A stretch of 64,000 nt of DNA from an uncultured Roseateles sp. (lineage in GTDB: Bacteria > Pseudomonadota > Gammaproteobacteria > Burkholderiales > Burkholderiaceae_C), in NCBI RefSeq assembly GCF_913777145.1, contig NZ_CAJYPS010000009.1:1-64000 (forward strand). The letters are read 5' to 3'. The position numbers were made by a program, and so were the translations under genes. Shown here piece after piece: positions 11,313 to 21,365 of the stretch. The first letter of the stretch is position 1; each line of letters opens with the position of its first letter. The notes under the pieces are model-generated. The model did no database searches, had not been told where the DNA came from, and saw only the letters and a list, made by a program, of their open reading frames with translations.

Positions 11313-11750
11313 TCAGGGCAGACGCACCGACGTGGCGTACTTCTCCAGGAAGCCGGCCAGCAGCGAGAACTGCGGGCCGACCGCGGCCTTGACCATGTAG
11401 CCGGCGACGTTTTCGTTGTAGGCCCGGTTGCGGTCGGCATCGCGCGACGAGGTGGTCAACACGAACACCACGGTGCCACGCAGTCGCGCATCGGCACGCA
11501 GCTCCTCCAGGAACTGGAAGCCGTCCATGCGTGGCATGTTCAGGTCGAGCAGCACGATCAGCGGCCCGTCGATGCGTTTGCTGTCGTGGCGGCCGCGCAG
11601 GATGTCCAGCGCTTCCACGCCGTCCATCGCGACCACGGTGGTGCAGTGGATGCCGTGCTTGCGGAAGCTGCGCAGCACGCCCTCGATGGCCACGTCATCG
11701 TCGTCGACCAGCAGCACGGAAAAGCGCGGCAGCGCCATCGGCTCATTCAT
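11313..11750 (-). CDS. Single-domain response regulator (CheY/Rcp1 type)
   Basis: The 145-residue protein is a stand-alone receiver. The acidic pocket is LLVDDDDVA, the phosphoacceptor Asp is in VLLDLNMPRMDGF, and Thr/Ser and Lys switch residues are in VFVLTTSSRD and GYMVKAAVG. The DLNMPRMDG signature is typical of Rcp1-like regulators paired with phytochrome-type or PAS kinases. Its ATG overlaps the kinase stop by 8 bases, and the GGDEF-EAL gene follows after 18 bases, so the three are one coupled unit and probably a phosphotransfer pathway. Confidence 0.93.
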   Translation of the reverse strand: MNEPMALPRFSVLLVDDDDVAIEGVLRSFRKHGIHCTTVVAMDGVEALDILRGRHDSKRIDGPLIVLLDLNMPRMDGFQFLEELRADARLRGTVVFVLTTSSRDADRNRAYNENVAGYMVKAAVGPQFSLLAGFLEKYATSVRLP

Positions 11751-13185
11751 CGTCCACCTCCTTCATCGCAACCCGCGGCCAGTGGATGCGAAAGCAGGCC
11801 CCGCCGAGGTCGGCACTGGGCTGCACCACGATGCTGCCGCCATGGGCATGCACCAGCCGGCGTGTGACCGCCAGCCCCACGCCATGGCCCTCGACCTGTC
11901 CGTTGGCACGGTGGAAGAGCTTGAAGATGCGCTCCTGCGCGCCCGCCGGCACACCCTGCCCGTCGTCCTCCACGGTGAACACCGCGAAGCGGCCCGCATC
12001 CTGCGCGCGCACCCGGATGCGCCCGCCGCCGCTGCCGCCATGGTGCTTGACCGCGTTGCCGATCAGGTTGCGCAGCGCCAATGCCAGCGGCGTCACACTG
12101 GTGCGAAAGGGCTGGGAATCGACCAGGATCTCCACCTGGAAATCCGACGGCACATTGGCCGTGAGGCAGGCCTCCTCGATGGCAGCGCGCGGATCCAGCA
12201 GCGCGGTGCGCTTCTCGCGCTGGCCGGCCCGGGCATAGTCCAGCAGGTCTTCGATCATGCGTTCGCAGCGCTCGATGCGCACCCGCGCCCGCTCGAAGTT
12301 CTGCACGACGGAGGGGGTCAGAGCCTCGGGCGGCAGGTCCTCATGGATCCAGCTCAGCAGGTCGCCGATGCCACGCAGCGGCGAGCGCAAGTCGTGCGAG
12401 GCCACGTAGGTGAACTCCTCCAGCTGCGCATTGGTCTGGCGCAGCGCATCCTCGGCACTCTTGCGCGGCGTGATGTCGCTGATGACCGCCAGCGCCAGCC
12501 GCCCCAGCTCGGTCTCCACACTGTTGAGCGCCACCTCGACCGGGAACTCCACGCCGCTGCGATGCAGTGCGGTCAGGTCACGTCCCGAACCCATCTGGCG
12601 CAACTGCGGCGCACTGAGAAAGCCGGCAAACAGCTGCGCATGGCCCTTGCGCAGCCGCTCGGGCAGCAGTGTCTCCAGCGGCTGGCCCAGCAGTGCGCCG
12701 GGCGCGTAGCCGAACTGGGCCTCCAACGCCGGGTTGGTCTGGCGGATCAATCCGGCCTCGTCCACCAGCATCAGCCCCTGGGGCATGGCCGCGATGATGC
12801 CGTCCATCTGGCGATGCAGGCGCAGCGAGGCCGTGCGGTCGGAAACGAAGGCCAGCACACAGGCCTGCGCGCCCAGGCGCAGCGGCGACAGGCTCACCTC
12901 CACCGGCACCGCCTGCCCGCCGCGGTGCATGGCCAGCACCTCACGCCTCAGCGTGTCCGCCGCGGGCGGCCAGTCGCCCAGCACCAGCGACGTGGCCTGG
13001 GGCAGCAGCAGGTCCAGCGTCAGACCCGAGAGAGCGCCGCGCTCGTAACCCAGCATGCGCTCGACCTGCGGGTTTGCATACAGCAATCGGGCATCGCCCC
13101 GGGCAATCAGCAGCACGCCCAGCGGGGCGCCCTGCCAGGCCTGGGCCAGCCCATCCAGTGTCAGCTCTTGGCTTTCGTGAGACAC
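11743..13185 (-). CDS. Soluble PAS-domain sensor histidine kinase
   Basis: The 480-residue protein has two PAS domains (about 10-110 and 140-250; NPQVERMLGYERGALSG and NPALEAQFGYAPGALLGQ), a HisKA domain with ASHDLRSPLRG and a HATPase domain (NLIGNAVKHHG, VEDDGQGVPAG, GVGLAVTRRLV). There is no membrane segment, so it senses a cytoplasmic cue. The GTG at 13185 is preferred because GAGGGGGGA lies about 5 bases upstream; an in-frame GTG 17 codons earlier has no such site. It heads the operon with the receiver and the GGDEF-EAL regulator. Confidence 0.9.
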   Translation of the reverse strand: MSHESQELTLDGLAQAWQGAPLGVLLIARGDARLLYANPQVERMLGYERGALSGLTLDLLLPQATSLVLGDWPPAADTLRREVLAMHRGGQAVPVEVSLSPLRLGAQACVLAFVSDRTASLRLHRQMDGIIAAMPQGLMLVDEAGLIRQTNPALEAQFGYAPGALLGQPLETLLPERLRKGHAQLFAGFLSAPQLRQMGSGRDLTALHRSGVEFPVEVALNSVETELGRLALAVISDITPRKSAEDALRQTNAQLEEFTYVASHDLRSPLRGIGDLLSWIHEDLPPEALTPSVVQNFERARVRIERCERMIEDLLDYARAGQREKRTALLDPRAAIEEACLTANVPSDFQVEILVDSQPFRTSVTPLALALRNLIGNAVKHHGGSGGGRIRVRAQDAGRFAVFTVEDDGQGVPAGAQERIFKLFHRANGQVEGHGVGLAVTRRLVHAHGGSIVVQPSADLGGACFRIHWPRVAMKEVDDE

Positions 13186-13542
13186 CGATTCCCCCCTCGG
13201 CCAGACCCACAGTCCGGCTGAGAAAAAGCCTAGCACAGCGGAAGTTCCCTCGGCACCGACAGTGTTCGGTGTCGGTAACGAGCGCTATCAGGGGTTCCCG
13301 TGAGGAGGGGATGCGCGGCATGCGGCGGCCACAGGCTGACGCCCCGCCCGAGCGGACCGGCTGACACCGATGCGGAAGTGGCTCCGCGCCTGCCTGCGAC
13401 GGGAGTCCTAGGTTAACGACCGGGGCGCGGCGGCGTCGACCGGGACGGGGCTGCAGGCACGATGGAGGCGCGCGACGGGCTGGGACCGGTCGGCACAGCC
13501 CCAGGGCCGACAGGCGCCGCTTTCGAGCAGCGCCCTGCGCGC
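13186..13542. other. Intergenic region between dnaB and the PAS kinase operon
   Basis: No convincing gene is seen in these 357 bases. The one structured element is an inverted repeat, ACCGACA (13255-13261) with TGTCGGT (13270-13276), 70-92 bases upstream of the kinase GTG. It could be an operator or a leader hairpin. No clear intrinsic terminator follows dnaB. Confidence 0.5.
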
Positions 13543-14979
13543 TCAGTACTCGTCGCCGCCCCCGCCCACATAGCCGGGCGCCAGGTTCTCGAACTTGGTG
13601 TGCATGCGCTGGAAGCCCAGCTTCACCGTGCCGACCGGGCCGTTACGCTGCTTGGCGATGATGATCTCGGCCACGCCCGGCTCCTTGGTCGGGTTGGGGC
13701 CGTCGGGGCGGTTGTAGTACTCGTCCCGGTAGATGAACATGATGATGTCCGCATCCTGCTCGATGGCGCCCGACTCCCGCAGGTCGGACATCATCGGGCG
13801 CTTGTCGGGGCGCTGCTCCACCGAACGGTTGAGCTGGGACAGCGCGATCACCGGGCATTTCAGCTCCTTGGCCAGCGCCTTCAGGCCCCGCGAGATCTCG
13901 CCCAGCACGGTCGCGCGGTTCTCCTCGCTGCCGCCACCGTTGCCGCTCATCAGCTGCAGGTAGTCGATCACGATCAGGCCCAGCTGACCGCAGATGCGGG
14001 CCTGACGGCGCGCGCGCGCGCGCACTTCCGATGGGCTCAGGCCCGGGCTCTCGTCGATGAAGATGCTGGCCTTGCTGAGCTTGTCTACCGCCTCGGACAG
14101 GCGGCTCCATTCGTCGTCGGTCAGGCGGCCCAGGCGCAGGTGACTCTGGTCGATGCGGCCGATGGAGCCCACCATACGCAACGCCAGCTGGGCCGCGCCC
14201 ATTTCCATGGAGTAGATGACGACCGGCAGGCCTTCGTTGATGGCCACGTTCTCGGCGATGTTGACCGCGAATGCGGTCTTGCCCATGGACGGGCGCGCGG
14301 CCAGCACGATCAGGTCGCCGGGTTGCAGGCCGGCGGTGTCGCGGTCCAGGTCGTAGAAGCCGGTGCGTACACCGGTCACGTCCTGCGCGCCGCTCTCGGC
14401 CAGCTCGTTGACACGGTCGATCAGGTCGACCACCAGCTTGTCCATGCTCTGGAAGCCCTGCTCGCTGCGCGAGCCCTCCTCGCCGATGCGAAAGATCTTG
14501 CTCTCCGCCTCGTCCAGGATGGTTTTCACCGCACGGCCCTGCGGGTTCATCGCGGCGGTGGCGATCTCGTCCGAGGTCTCGACCAGCTTGCGCAGGATGG
14601 CACGCTCACGAACGATTTCCGCATAACGCGCCAGGTTGGCGGCACTGGGCACACTCTGTGCGAGTGCGTTCAGGTAGGCCAGGCCACCGCATTCCTCGGC
14701 CCGCCCCAACGAGGTGAGCTCGTCGAACACGGTCACCACGTCCGCCGGCTTGCTGGCATTGATCAGCTTGCCGATGGCGGTGTAGATGTGCTTGTGCTCG
14801 AAGCGGTAGAAGTCGGATTCGCTGAGCTGGTCACCCGCCTTGTCCCAGGCGGAGTTGTCGATCAGCAGGCCACCGAGCACGCTCTGCTCGGCCTCGACCG
14901 AATGCGGCGGCACGCGCAGCCGGGCAACTTCGTCGTCCTGGGGCGCGGCGGAGGGAGATGCGGGAAAGATCGCGGACAT
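13543..14979 (-). CDS. dnaB: Replicative DNA helicase DnaB
   Basis: DnaB is the hexameric helicase that unwinds DNA ahead of the replisome. The 478-residue protein has the N-terminal DnaB domain (PPHSVEAEQSVLGGLLID), a linker and a RecA-like motor. Motor motifs are Walker A ARPSMGKTAFAVN, the motif around YSMEMGAAQLALR, Walker B GLIVIDYLQLMSG and the arginine-finger region DLRESGAIEQDADIIMFIYRDEYY. Length is normal and no intein is present. It lies upstream of the PAS kinase operon and downstream of the rplI terminator, which separates it from the ribosomal operon. Confidence 0.98.
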   Translation of the reverse strand: MSAIFPASPSAAPQDDEVARLRVPPHSVEAEQSVLGGLLIDNSAWDKAGDQLSESDFYRFEHKHIYTAIGKLINASKPADVVTVFDELTSLGRAEECGGLAYLNALAQSVPSAANLARYAEIVRERAILRKLVETSDEIATAAMNPQGRAVKTILDEAESKIFRIGEEGSRSEQGFQSMDKLVVDLIDRVNELAESGAQDVTGVRTGFYDLDRDTAGLQPGDLIVLAARPSMGKTAFAVNIAENVAINEGLPVVIYSMEMGAAQLALRMVGSIGRIDQSHLRLGRLTDDEWSRLSEAVDKLSKASIFIDESPGLSPSEVRARARRQARICGQLGLIVIDYLQLMSGNGGGSEENRATVLGEISRGLKALAKELKCPVIALSQLNRSVEQRPDKRPMMSDLRESGAIEQDADIIMFIYRDEYYNRPDGPNPTKEPGVAEIIIAKQRNGPVGTVKLGFQRMHTKFENLAPGYVGGGGDEY

Positions 14980-15052
14980 CGCCTGTGGATAAAGCTGTGG
15001 ACGGCCTGGGGGCTGCCGGTGGAGCCCGGTGGAAAACCGGGCCCGAAAAGAC

Positions 15053-15085
15053 AGAAGGCCGAAACCTGTGGGGCTTCGGCCTTCT
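15053..15085 (-). terminator. Terminator of the rpsF-priB-rpsR-rplI operon
   Basis: An 11-bp perfect stem (15053-15063 with 15075-15085, 11-base loop) lies 40 bases after the rplI stop. On the minus strand it is followed by GTCTTTTC, a short T-rich tail. Confidence 0.8.
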
Positions 15086-15125
15086 CGTGATGTTGCGGCC
15101 CCGGAGAACCGCAGACATTCGGGGT

Positions 15126-15578
15126 TTACTCGACCTCGGCCACCACCTGGACGGTGATGTCGACGACGACGTCGGTGTGAGCCGCCACCTGGATGGGGAA
15201 CTCACCGACTGTCTTCAGCGGACCGTTGGGCAGGCGGACCTGCGCCTTGACGATCGCGTGGCCCAGCTTGCCCAGGGCTTCAGCGATGTCGGCGTTGGTC
15301 ACGGAGCCAAACAGGCGGCCATCCACACCGGCCTTCTGGGCGATGCGAACGGTGGAGCCAGCGATGGCGTCACCCAGCTTCTGGGCGGCGGCCAGCTTCT
15401 CGGCGGCGGCCTTTTCGAGTTCGGCGCGCTTGGCTTCGAATTCCTTGATCGCGGCCTCGGTCGCGCGACGCGCGATGCGGCTGGGGATCAGGAAGTTGCG
15501 GGCATAGCCGTCCTTGACCTTGACGACGTCACCCAGGTTGCCCAGGTTGGCGACCTTTTCGAGCAGGATCACTTGCAT
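15126..15578 (-). CDS. rplI: 50S ribosomal protein bL9
   Basis: bL9 binds 23S rRNA at the base of the L1 stalk. The 150-residue protein starts with the canonical [32 protein letters not shown]. It continues through a charged connecting helix ([18 protein letters not shown]) to the C-terminal domain ([17 protein letters not shown]). It is the last gene of the rpsF-priB-rpsR-rplI operon, 12 bases after rpsR, and is followed by a terminator. Confidence 0.98.
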   Translation of the reverse strand: MQVILLEKVANLGNLGDVVKVKDGYARNFLIPSRIARRATEAAIKEFEAKRAELEKAAAEKLAAAQKLGDAIAGSTVRIAQKAGVDGRLFGSVTNADIAEALGKLGHAIVKAQVRLPNGPLKTVGEFPIQVAAHTDVVVDITVQVVAEVE

Positions 15579-15590
15579 GTCGTCAGCTCC

Positions 15591-15881
15591 TTAGACCTTG
15601 TGCTGGTCGCTGTACGGCAGCAGGGCCAGGAAGCGCGCACGCTTGATGGCGACCGTCAGCTGACGTTGGTAGAAAGCACGCGTGCCGGTCAAGCGAGCGG
15701 GCGTGATCTTGCCGTTTTCGGCGATGAAATCACGCAGCGTGTCGATGTCCTTGTAGTCGATCTTCTCGACGCCGGCCACGGTGAAGCGGCAGAAACGCTT
15801 GCGGCGGAACAGCAGCGACTGTTGGTTGCGCTTGGGCTTCTTGTCCTTGGAGAAGCGACCTTTGCCACGGGGTGGTGCCAT
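15591..15881 (-). CDS. rpsR: 30S ribosomal protein bS18
   Basis: bS18 binds the 30S platform together with bS6. The 96-residue protein carries the conserved core [19 protein letters not shown] and the C-terminal [21 protein letters not shown] basic N-terminal extension ([19 protein letters not shown]) is typical of betaproteobacteria. It sits between priB and rplI. Confidence 0.98.
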   Translation of the reverse strand: MAPPRGKGRFSKDKKPKRNQQSLLFRRKRFCRFTVAGVEKIDYKDIDTLRDFIAENGKITPARLTGTRAFYQRQLTVAIKRARFLALLPYSDQHKV

Positions 15882-15911
15882 TTGGAACCTCTTTTGGTGA
15901 TCTATCCGGAT

Positions 15912-16220
15912 TCAGAAATTGCCGGGTGCAGGAACAGGGGCTTGGATCCCGGTGATGTGGGCGATCAGGCCCCGACCGTTGCGCTGGTGGGAGATGAAAC
16001 CGCTGAATAGCGCGACTCCATCGACACCGAGCGACTGCAGCGTCTTGGCCACCTCGCCCACCGCCACCGCCCTGATCTCGACCGAGACCTTGCGCGGTGC
16101 GCCGGCTTCCATCACCTCGGACTCTGCGCGGAGGCTGCAGTCCAGGGCCATGAGGCCGGCGGGGGTGTAACGAATCTGACCGAGTTGCTGGATCCTGGCC
16201 GAAAGCTGAAGCTGGTTCAC
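15912..16220 (-). CDS. priB: Primosomal replication protein PriB
   Basis: PriB is a small OB-fold single-strand DNA-binding protein that couples PriA to replication restart. The protein is about 102 residues from the GTG at 16220 (NQLQLSARIQQLGQIRYTPAG). The OB-fold continues through DCSLRAESEVMEAG and ends in FISHQRNGRGLIAHITGIQ. An in-frame GTG at 16244 would add eight residues. The chosen start aligns with the usual family N-terminus and has GAGGG just upstream, though spacing is short. Its place between rpsF and rpsR is the classical arrangement. Confidence 0.93.
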   Translation of the reverse strand: MNQLQLSARIQQLGQIRYTPAGLMALDCSLRAESEVMEAGAPRKVSVEIRAVAVGEVAKTLQSLGVDGVALFSGFISHQRNGRGLIAHITGIQAPVPAPGNF

Positions 16221-16266
16221 GCCCTCGACCGACTGTTCATGCACCTGACGATGCGGTGGCCTGTGC

Positions 16267-16629
16267 TCAGGCAGCCTCTTGCTGAGGCGCCTTGCGGGCT
16301 TCCTCGCGCTCGACAGCCTTCATCATGACCGACGGGGTCGTGATGGCCTTGTCTTGCACCACGGTGAGGTGGCGCAGCACGGCGTCGTTGAAGCGGAAGC
16401 CGGTCTCGAGCTCGGCAAGGGTTTCCTTGCTGACTTCGATGTTCAGGCACAGGTAGTGGGCCTTGGCGAGCTTCTGGATCTGATAGGCCAGCTGACGACG
16501 GCCCCAGTCCTCGACGCGGTGCACCACACCGCCGCCGGCGGTGATCAGACCCTTGTAACGCTCCAGCATGGCCGGAACCTGTTCGCTTTGATCCGGATGG
16601 ATCAGCAGAACGATTTCGTAGTGACGCAT
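16267..16629 (-). CDS. rpsF: 30S ribosomal protein bS6
   Basis: bS6 forms a heterodimer with bS18 on the 30S platform. The 120-residue protein begins [19 protein letters not shown] and has [16 protein letters not shown] and [17 protein letters not shown], all family hallmarks. The C-terminus is a basic/acidic tail rich in Glu, Lys and Gln. AAGGAG lies 6 bases before the ATG. It is first in its operon. Confidence 0.98.
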   Translation of the reverse strand: MRHYEIVLLIHPDQSEQVPAMLERYKGLITAGGGVVHRVEDWGRRQLAYQIQKLAKAHYLCLNIEVSKETLAELETGFRFNDAVLRHLTVVQDKAITTPSVMMKAVEREEARKAPQQEAA

Positions 16630-16648
16630 GAAAACTCCTTGTGGATTC

Positions 16649-16678
16649 CAGCCTGAAGGGCTGCCGGGGACATCCCGG
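16649..16678 (-). promoter_or_regulatory. Two small hairpins in the rpsF leader (possible autoregulatory site)
   Basis: Two adjacent stem-loops precede rpsF: 16649-16653 with 16659-16663, and 16664-16668 with 16674-16678. rpsF leaders in many bacteria bind the S6:S18 dimer, so a feedback site is plausible. I cannot align these hairpins to the known motif by eye. Confidence 0.3.
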
Positions 16679-16786
16679 TGCCTTTGCCTGGCTGAGGAAG
16701 CCGCACCACGGCGTCTACTCGTGGCTGCAGCAAGGCGGAACCCGCGATTATAGACAGATCCGCGCGAGTGGCCAAACCGACCGGCC

Positions 16787-18856
16787 TCAAGCCGGCGGGC
16801 GACGGCGCAAGCCGGCGACGAAGCGGGCCGAAGCCTCGCCGGGCGCGCGCGTCAGCAGGCTGGCGATGACCAGCGCCGCGAAGCCCGCAGGCACGCCGAA
16901 CACGCCCGCCGAGGCCGGCTGTATGCCCCACCACAGCGGTGCCGGCCCGCCCAGGCCCAGCAGCGCGCACATGCCGGGATGGCAGATCACGAGGTAGAGC
17001 ACGCACACCACCAGCCCCGTGAGCATGGCCGCCAGCGCGCCGGCGCGGTTGGCCCGCTTCCAGAACACGCCGCCCATCAGCGCGGGGAAGAAGGTGGAGC
17101 CGGCGATGGAGAAGGCCGCGGTCACGACCGCCAGGATGTCCGCCGGCCGGCTGGCCGCGATCGCCGCGGCCACCAGCGCAGCCACCAGCAGCAGCGCCTT
17201 GGACAAGGTCACGCGACGGGTGTGGGTGGCCTCCGGCCGCAGCGCCTTGTAATAGAGGTCGTGCGACAGCGCGCTGGAGATGGACAGCAGCAGCCCGTCG
17301 GCGGTGGACAGCGCCGCGGCCAGGCCGCCGGCCGCCACCATGCCCGACATCACATAGGGCAGCCCGCCCAGCTCCGGCATCACCAGCATCAGCAGGTCGG
17401 GATGCAGCCTCAGCTCGCCCAGCTGCAGGCGGCCGTCGCCATTGAGGTCCACGACCGACAGCAGGCCAGGGTCGACCCGCTGCCACTGGCGTATCCAGGC
17501 CGGCAACTGATCCAGCGGTGCGCCGATCAGGCTGTCGAACACCTCCACCTTGAGCATCACCGCCAGTGCCGGCGCGGTCAGGTAGAGCAGGCTGATGAAG
17601 ACCAGCGACCAGGCCACGGACTCGCGCGCGCCGGCCACGCTGGTGGTGGTGTAGTAGCGCGTCAGCAGATGGGGCAGGCCCGCGGTGCCCACCATCAGGC
17701 ACAGCATCAACGCGATGAAGTTGCGGCGGGATTCGTCGAATCGCCGCCGCTCGTCCGGCGAGCCCGCAGGGTCGCCTGCAAAGGGCTGGGCATGGGGCGC
17801 CAGCCCCGACAGCGGCTCGGCCAGCTGCGCCTCGGCCGCCTGCTCGCGGCGCCAGCGCTCCTCGGCCTCGGCGGGGGTGCGCGGCAGCGCGGCCTGCTGC
17901 TTCTCGGCCATCTGGATCTCGGCCAGTGGCGCTTCGCGGCGCTTGAGCTGGGTCACACGCGCCGCGGCGCTGGCCTGCTCGGCCGCCAGCGCCTGTGGCA
18001 CGTCGGCCAGCCGCTGGGCGGCGGACTCGGCACGCTGGCGGTGGATGTCACGCACCACCAGCTCGGCCGGGTCATGTATCAGCTGCTGCTCGCGTTCGGC
18101 CAGCTGGTGCAGTTGCTGGCCATAGGCGAGCTGGGGCAGCGGCCAGCCGGTCTGCTTCACGCTGAGCCAGATCACCGGCACCAGATAGGCCAGGATCATG
18201 ATCAGGTACTGCGCCACCTGGGTCCAGGTCACCGCCCGCATGCCGCCCAGGAAGGAGCACACCAGCACGCCCCCCAGGCCCACGAACACGCCCACCTCGA
18301 AGCCCAGGCCGGTCAGCCGCGTGGTGATCAGGCCCACCGCATAGATCTGCGCGACCAGATACACGAAGGACACCAGGATGGACGCCCCGGCTGCCACCAG
18401 GCGCAGCGCCCGGCTGCCGAAGCGCTCGGCCAGGAAGTCTGCGATCGTGTACTGGCCGAACTGCCGCAGATAGGGCGCCAGACACAGTGCCACCAGGCAG
18501 AAGCCGCCGGTCCAGCCCAGCACATAGGCCAGACCCGCATAGCCGGTCACGTAGAGCGTGCCGGCCAGGCCCACGAAGCTGGCCGCGCTCATCCAGTCGG
18601 CCGCGGCAGCCATGCCGTTGTAGAGCGGCGGCACACGCCGCCCGGCCACGAAGTACTCGGCCGGATCCGTGGTGCGGCACAGGATGCCAATGGCCGCATA
18701 GACCAGCACGGTCGCGCCCAGGAAGGCATAGCCTATCCAGACCTTGGGCAGACCGTGGCGCTCGGCCAGGCCCAGCGCCAACACCAGGCAGGCGAAGCTC
18801 AGCGCGAACAGCGCATAGCGGCGGTGCAGATGGCGAGGCGGAGGACGTTCGGACAC
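16787..18856 (-). CDS. Sodium:solute symporter (SSS family) with long cytoplasmic insert and EF-hand-like loop
   Basis: About 689 residues, with the SSS fold: 13 or so hydrophobic helices, [20 protein letters not shown] near the N-terminus and [21 protein letters not shown] in the second half. Two features are odd. A charged Ala/Glu/Arg-rich helical insert of about 130 residues (17723-18124) interrupts the membrane domain. A loop [12 protein letters not shown] (17414-17449) fits the 12-residue EF-hand calcium pattern. Substrate is unknown; acetate/lactate-type VC_2705 relatives are the nearest family. The start is uncertain: the upstream TTG codons lie in the T run of the ppsA terminator, so the GTG at 18856 is used, without a clear ribosome-binding site. 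Confidence 0.85.
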   Translation of the reverse strand: MSERPPPRHLHRRYALFALSFACLVLALGLAERHGLPKVWIGYAFLGATVLVYAAIGILCRTTDPAEYFVAGRRVPPLYNGMAAAADWMSAASFVGLAGTLYVTGYAGLAYVLGWTGGFCLVALCLAPYLRQFGQYTIADFLAERFGSRALRLVAAGASILVSFVYLVAQIYAVGLITTRLTGLGFEVGVFVGLGGVLVCSFLGGMRAVTWTQVAQYLIMILAYLVPVIWLSVKQTGWPLPQLAYGQQLHQLAEREQQLIHDPAELVVRDIHRQRAESAAQRLADVPQALAAEQASAAARVTQLKRREAPLAEIQMAEKQQAALPRTPAEAEERWRREQAAEAQLAEPLSGLAPHAQPFAGDPAGSPDERRRFDESRRNFIALMLCLMVGTAGLPHLLTRYYTTTSVAGARESVAWSLVFISLLYLTAPALAVMLKVEVFDSLIGAPLDQLPAWIRQWQRVDPGLLSVVDLNGDGRLQLGELRLHPDLLMLVMPELGGLPYVMSGMVAAGGLAAALSTADGLLLSISSALSHDLYYKALRPEATHTRRVTLSKALLLVAALVAAAIAASRPADILAVVTAAFSIAGSTFFPALMGGVFWKRANRAGALAAMLTGLVVCVLYLVICHPGMCALLGLGGPAPLWWGIQPASAGVFGVPAGFAALVIASLLTRAPGEASARFVAGLRRRPPA

Positions 18857-18875
18857 GGTCGCGATGATGGCCAAC

Positions 18876-18909
18876 AAAAAGCCCGGGCCCCCTCAAGGAG
18901 AACCCGGGC
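18876..18909 (-). terminator. Terminator of ppsA
   Basis: GCCCGGG (18881-18887) pairs with CCCGGGC (18903-18909). On the minus strand the stem is followed by TTTTT (18880-18876). It lies 45 bases after the ppsA stop and only about 20 bases before the symporter start. Confidence 0.85.
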
Positions 18910-18953
18910 CAGACGCGCGGCCGCGGGGCTCGAGCCCGCGGCGCGACGACCTC

Positions 18954-21365
18954 TTACTTCGCGGCGAGGCGCTGCCAGGTGTCGATCACCGTGTCCGGGT
19001 TCAGCGAGATGGACACGATGCCCTCCTCGGCCAGCCAGTCGGCGAAATCGGGGTGGTCGCTGGGGCCCTGGCCGCAGATGCCGATGTACTTGCCGGTGGC
19101 GCGGCAGGCACGGATGGCGCGCGAGATCATGGCCTTGACCGCCGGATCGCGCTCGTCGAAGTCGCCCGCCAGCTGCTCCAGGCCCGAATCGCGGTCCAGG
19201 CCCAGCGTGAGCTGGGTCAGGTCGTTGGAGCCGATGGACATGCCGTCGAAATGCTCAAGGAACTGCTCGGCCAGGATGGCGTTGCTGGGCACCTCGCACA
19301 TCATGATCAGGCGCAGGCCGTCCGTGCCGCCGGAAGCGGCGCGCTTGAGCCCTCGCTCGGCCAGCATGTTGACGACCTTCTCGGCCTGCTTCACGGTGCG
19401 CACGAAGGGCACCATGATCTCGACGTTGGTGAGACCCATGTCCTTGCGCACGCGCTTGAGCGCCTCGCACTCCATCGCGAACGCATCCTGGAACTCGCCG
19501 CTGATGTAGCGCGACGCGCCGCGGAAGCCCAGCATGGGGTTCTCTTCGTCCGGCTCGTAACGGGTGCCGCCGATCAGCTTGCGGTATTCGTTGGACTTGA
19601 AGTCCGACAGGCGCACGATCACCGGCTTGGGCCAGAAGGCCGCGGCGATGGTGGCGATGCCCTCGGCCAGCTTGTCCACATAGAAGGCGCGCGGCGACGC
19701 ATGGCCCCGGGCCACCGACTCGACCGCCTTCTTCAGGTCCGCATCGATGTTGGGATAGTCCAGGATGGCCTTGGGGTGGACGCCGATGTTGTTGTTGATG
19801 ATGAATTCCAGCCGCGCCAGGCCGACGCCGCTGTTGGGCATCTGGGCGAAGTTGAAGGCCAACTGCGGGTTGCCGACGTTCATCATGATCTTGACCGGGC
19901 TGTAGGGCAGCTCGCCGCGGTGCACCTCGCTGACCTCGGTCTCCAGCAGGCCGTCGTAGATGAAGCCGGTGTCGCCCTCCGAGCAGGCCACGGTGACCAG
20001 TTGGCCGTCCTTGAGCTTCTCGGTAGCGTCACCGCAGCCCACCACGGCCGGGATGCCCAGCTCGCGCGCAATGATGGCCGCGTGGCAGGTGCGGCCGCCA
20101 CGGTTGGTCACGATGGCGCTGGCGCGCTTCATCACCGGCTCCCAGTTCGGGTCGGTCATGTCGGTGACCAGCACGTCGCCCGGCTGCACACGCTCCATCT
20201 CGGCGACGCTGTCCACCAGACGGACCGGACCGGTGCCAATCTTCTGACCGATGGCGCGGCCCTCAGCCAGCACCGCGCTGTGCGCCTTGAGCTTGTAGTG
20301 GAACTCGACCTGGCCGGCGGCCTGGCTCTTCACGGTCTCGGGGCGGGCCTGCAGGATGTAGAGCTTGCCGTCTATGCCGTCGCGGCCCCACTCGATGTCC
20401 ATGGGGCGTCCGTAGTGCTGCTCGATGATCAGCGCATAACGGGCCAGCTCGGTCACCTCGGCGTCCGCCAGCGAGTAGCGGTTGCGCGCCTCGGGCGCGG
20501 TGTCCACGGTCTTGACCAGCTTCTTGGTCGTCGCCTTTTCCTCGGGCGTCGAGAACTCCATGCGAATCAGCTTGGAGCCCAGGTTGCGACGGATGATGGC
20601 CAGCTTGTCGTTCTTCAAGGCTGGCTTGTGCACGTAGAACTCGTCCGGGTTCACCGCGCCCTGCACCACGGTCTCGCCCAGGCCGTAGCTGGACGTGATG
20701 AAGACCACGTCCTGGAAGCCGCTCTCGGTGTCGATGGTGAACATCACGCCGGCCGAGCCCAGGTCGGAGCGCACCATGCGCTGCACGCCGGCCGACAGCG
20801 CCACGTCGCCGTGCGCAAAGCCCTTGTGCACGCGGTAGCTGATCGCGCGGTCGTTGTAGAGCGACGCGAACACCTCACGCATCTTGTGCAGCACCTCGTC
20901 GATGCCGTGCACGTTCAGGAAGGTCTCCTGCTGGCCGGCAAACGAAGCGTCCGGCAGGTCTTCCGCGGTGGCGGACGAGCGCACCGCGAAGGTGACGTCG
21001 GGGTTGTCCGCGGTCAGCTGGGCGAACGCCGTGCGCACCTCGGCCTCGAGGTCGGCCGGGAAGGGCTGGGCCTCGATCCAGCCGCGGATCTCTGCACCGA
21101 CCTCGGCCAGCGCGCGCACGTCGTCGATGTTGAGCGAGGCCAGACGCTCGGCGATGCGGCGATCCAGGCCCTCGTGCTTCAGGAACTGACGGAAGGCGTG
21201 GGCGGTGGTCGCAAAACCGCCGGGCACGCGCACGCCGGTCTGGCTGAGCTGGGAAATCATCTCGCCGAGGCTGGCGTTCTTGCCGCCGACCGCCTCGACG
21301 TCGGTCATCCTCAGGTTCTCAAACGGTACGACCAGGGCGGTCGCCTCAAAGCGTGCAGCAGACAT
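18954..21365 (-). CDS. ppsA: Phosphoenolpyruvate synthase
   Basis: PpsA turns pyruvate, ATP and water into PEP, AMP and phosphate for gluconeogenesis. The 803-residue protein has the N-terminal ATP-binding domain ([31 protein letters not shown]), the phospho-histidine swivel domain with [18 protein letters not shown] and the C-terminal PEP/pyruvate barrel ([17 protein letters not shown]-type strand, [30 protein letters not shown] with the catalytic Cys). It is divergent from ppsR, which controls PpsA activity by reversible phosphorylation. Confidence 0.98.
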   Translation of the reverse strand: MSAARFEATALVVPFENLRMTDVEAVGGKNASLGEMISQLSQTGVRVPGGFATTAHAFRQFLKHEGLDRRIAERLASLNIDDVRALAEVGAEIRGWIEAQPFPADLEAEVRTAFAQLTADNPDVTFAVRSSATAEDLPDASFAGQQETFLNVHGIDEVLHKMREVFASLYNDRAISYRVHKGFAHGDVALSAGVQRMVRSDLGSAGVMFTIDTESGFQDVVFITSSYGLGETVVQGAVNPDEFYVHKPALKNDKLAIIRRNLGSKLIRMEFSTPEEKATTKKLVKTVDTAPEARNRYSLADAEVTELARYALIIEQHYGRPMDIEWGRDGIDGKLYILQARPETVKSQAAGQVEFHYKLKAHSAVLAEGRAIGQKIGTGPVRLVDSVAEMERVQPGDVLVTDMTDPNWEPVMKRASAIVTNRGGRTCHAAIIARELGIPAVVGCGDATEKLKDGQLVTVACSEGDTGFIYDGLLETEVSEVHRGELPYSPVKIMMNVGNPQLAFNFAQMPNSGVGLARLEFIINNNIGVHPKAILDYPNIDADLKKAVESVARGHASPRAFYVDKLAEGIATIAAAFWPKPVIVRLSDFKSNEYRKLIGGTRYEPDEENPMLGFRGASRYISGEFQDAFAMECEALKRVRKDMGLTNVEIMVPFVRTVKQAEKVVNMLAERGLKRAASGGTDGLRLIMMCEVPSNAILAEQFLEHFDGMSIGSNDLTQLTLGLDRDSGLEQLAGDFDERDPAVKAMISRAIRACRATGKYIGICGQGPSDHPDFADWLAEEGIVSISLNPDTVIDTWQRLAAK

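Noticed and set aside
9528..11867. 779-codon plus-strand open frame opposite the GGDEF-EAL gene
   Set aside because: Composition is His/Gln/Arg-rich nonsense; the minus-strand gene has intact catalytic motifs and a strong ribosome-binding site.
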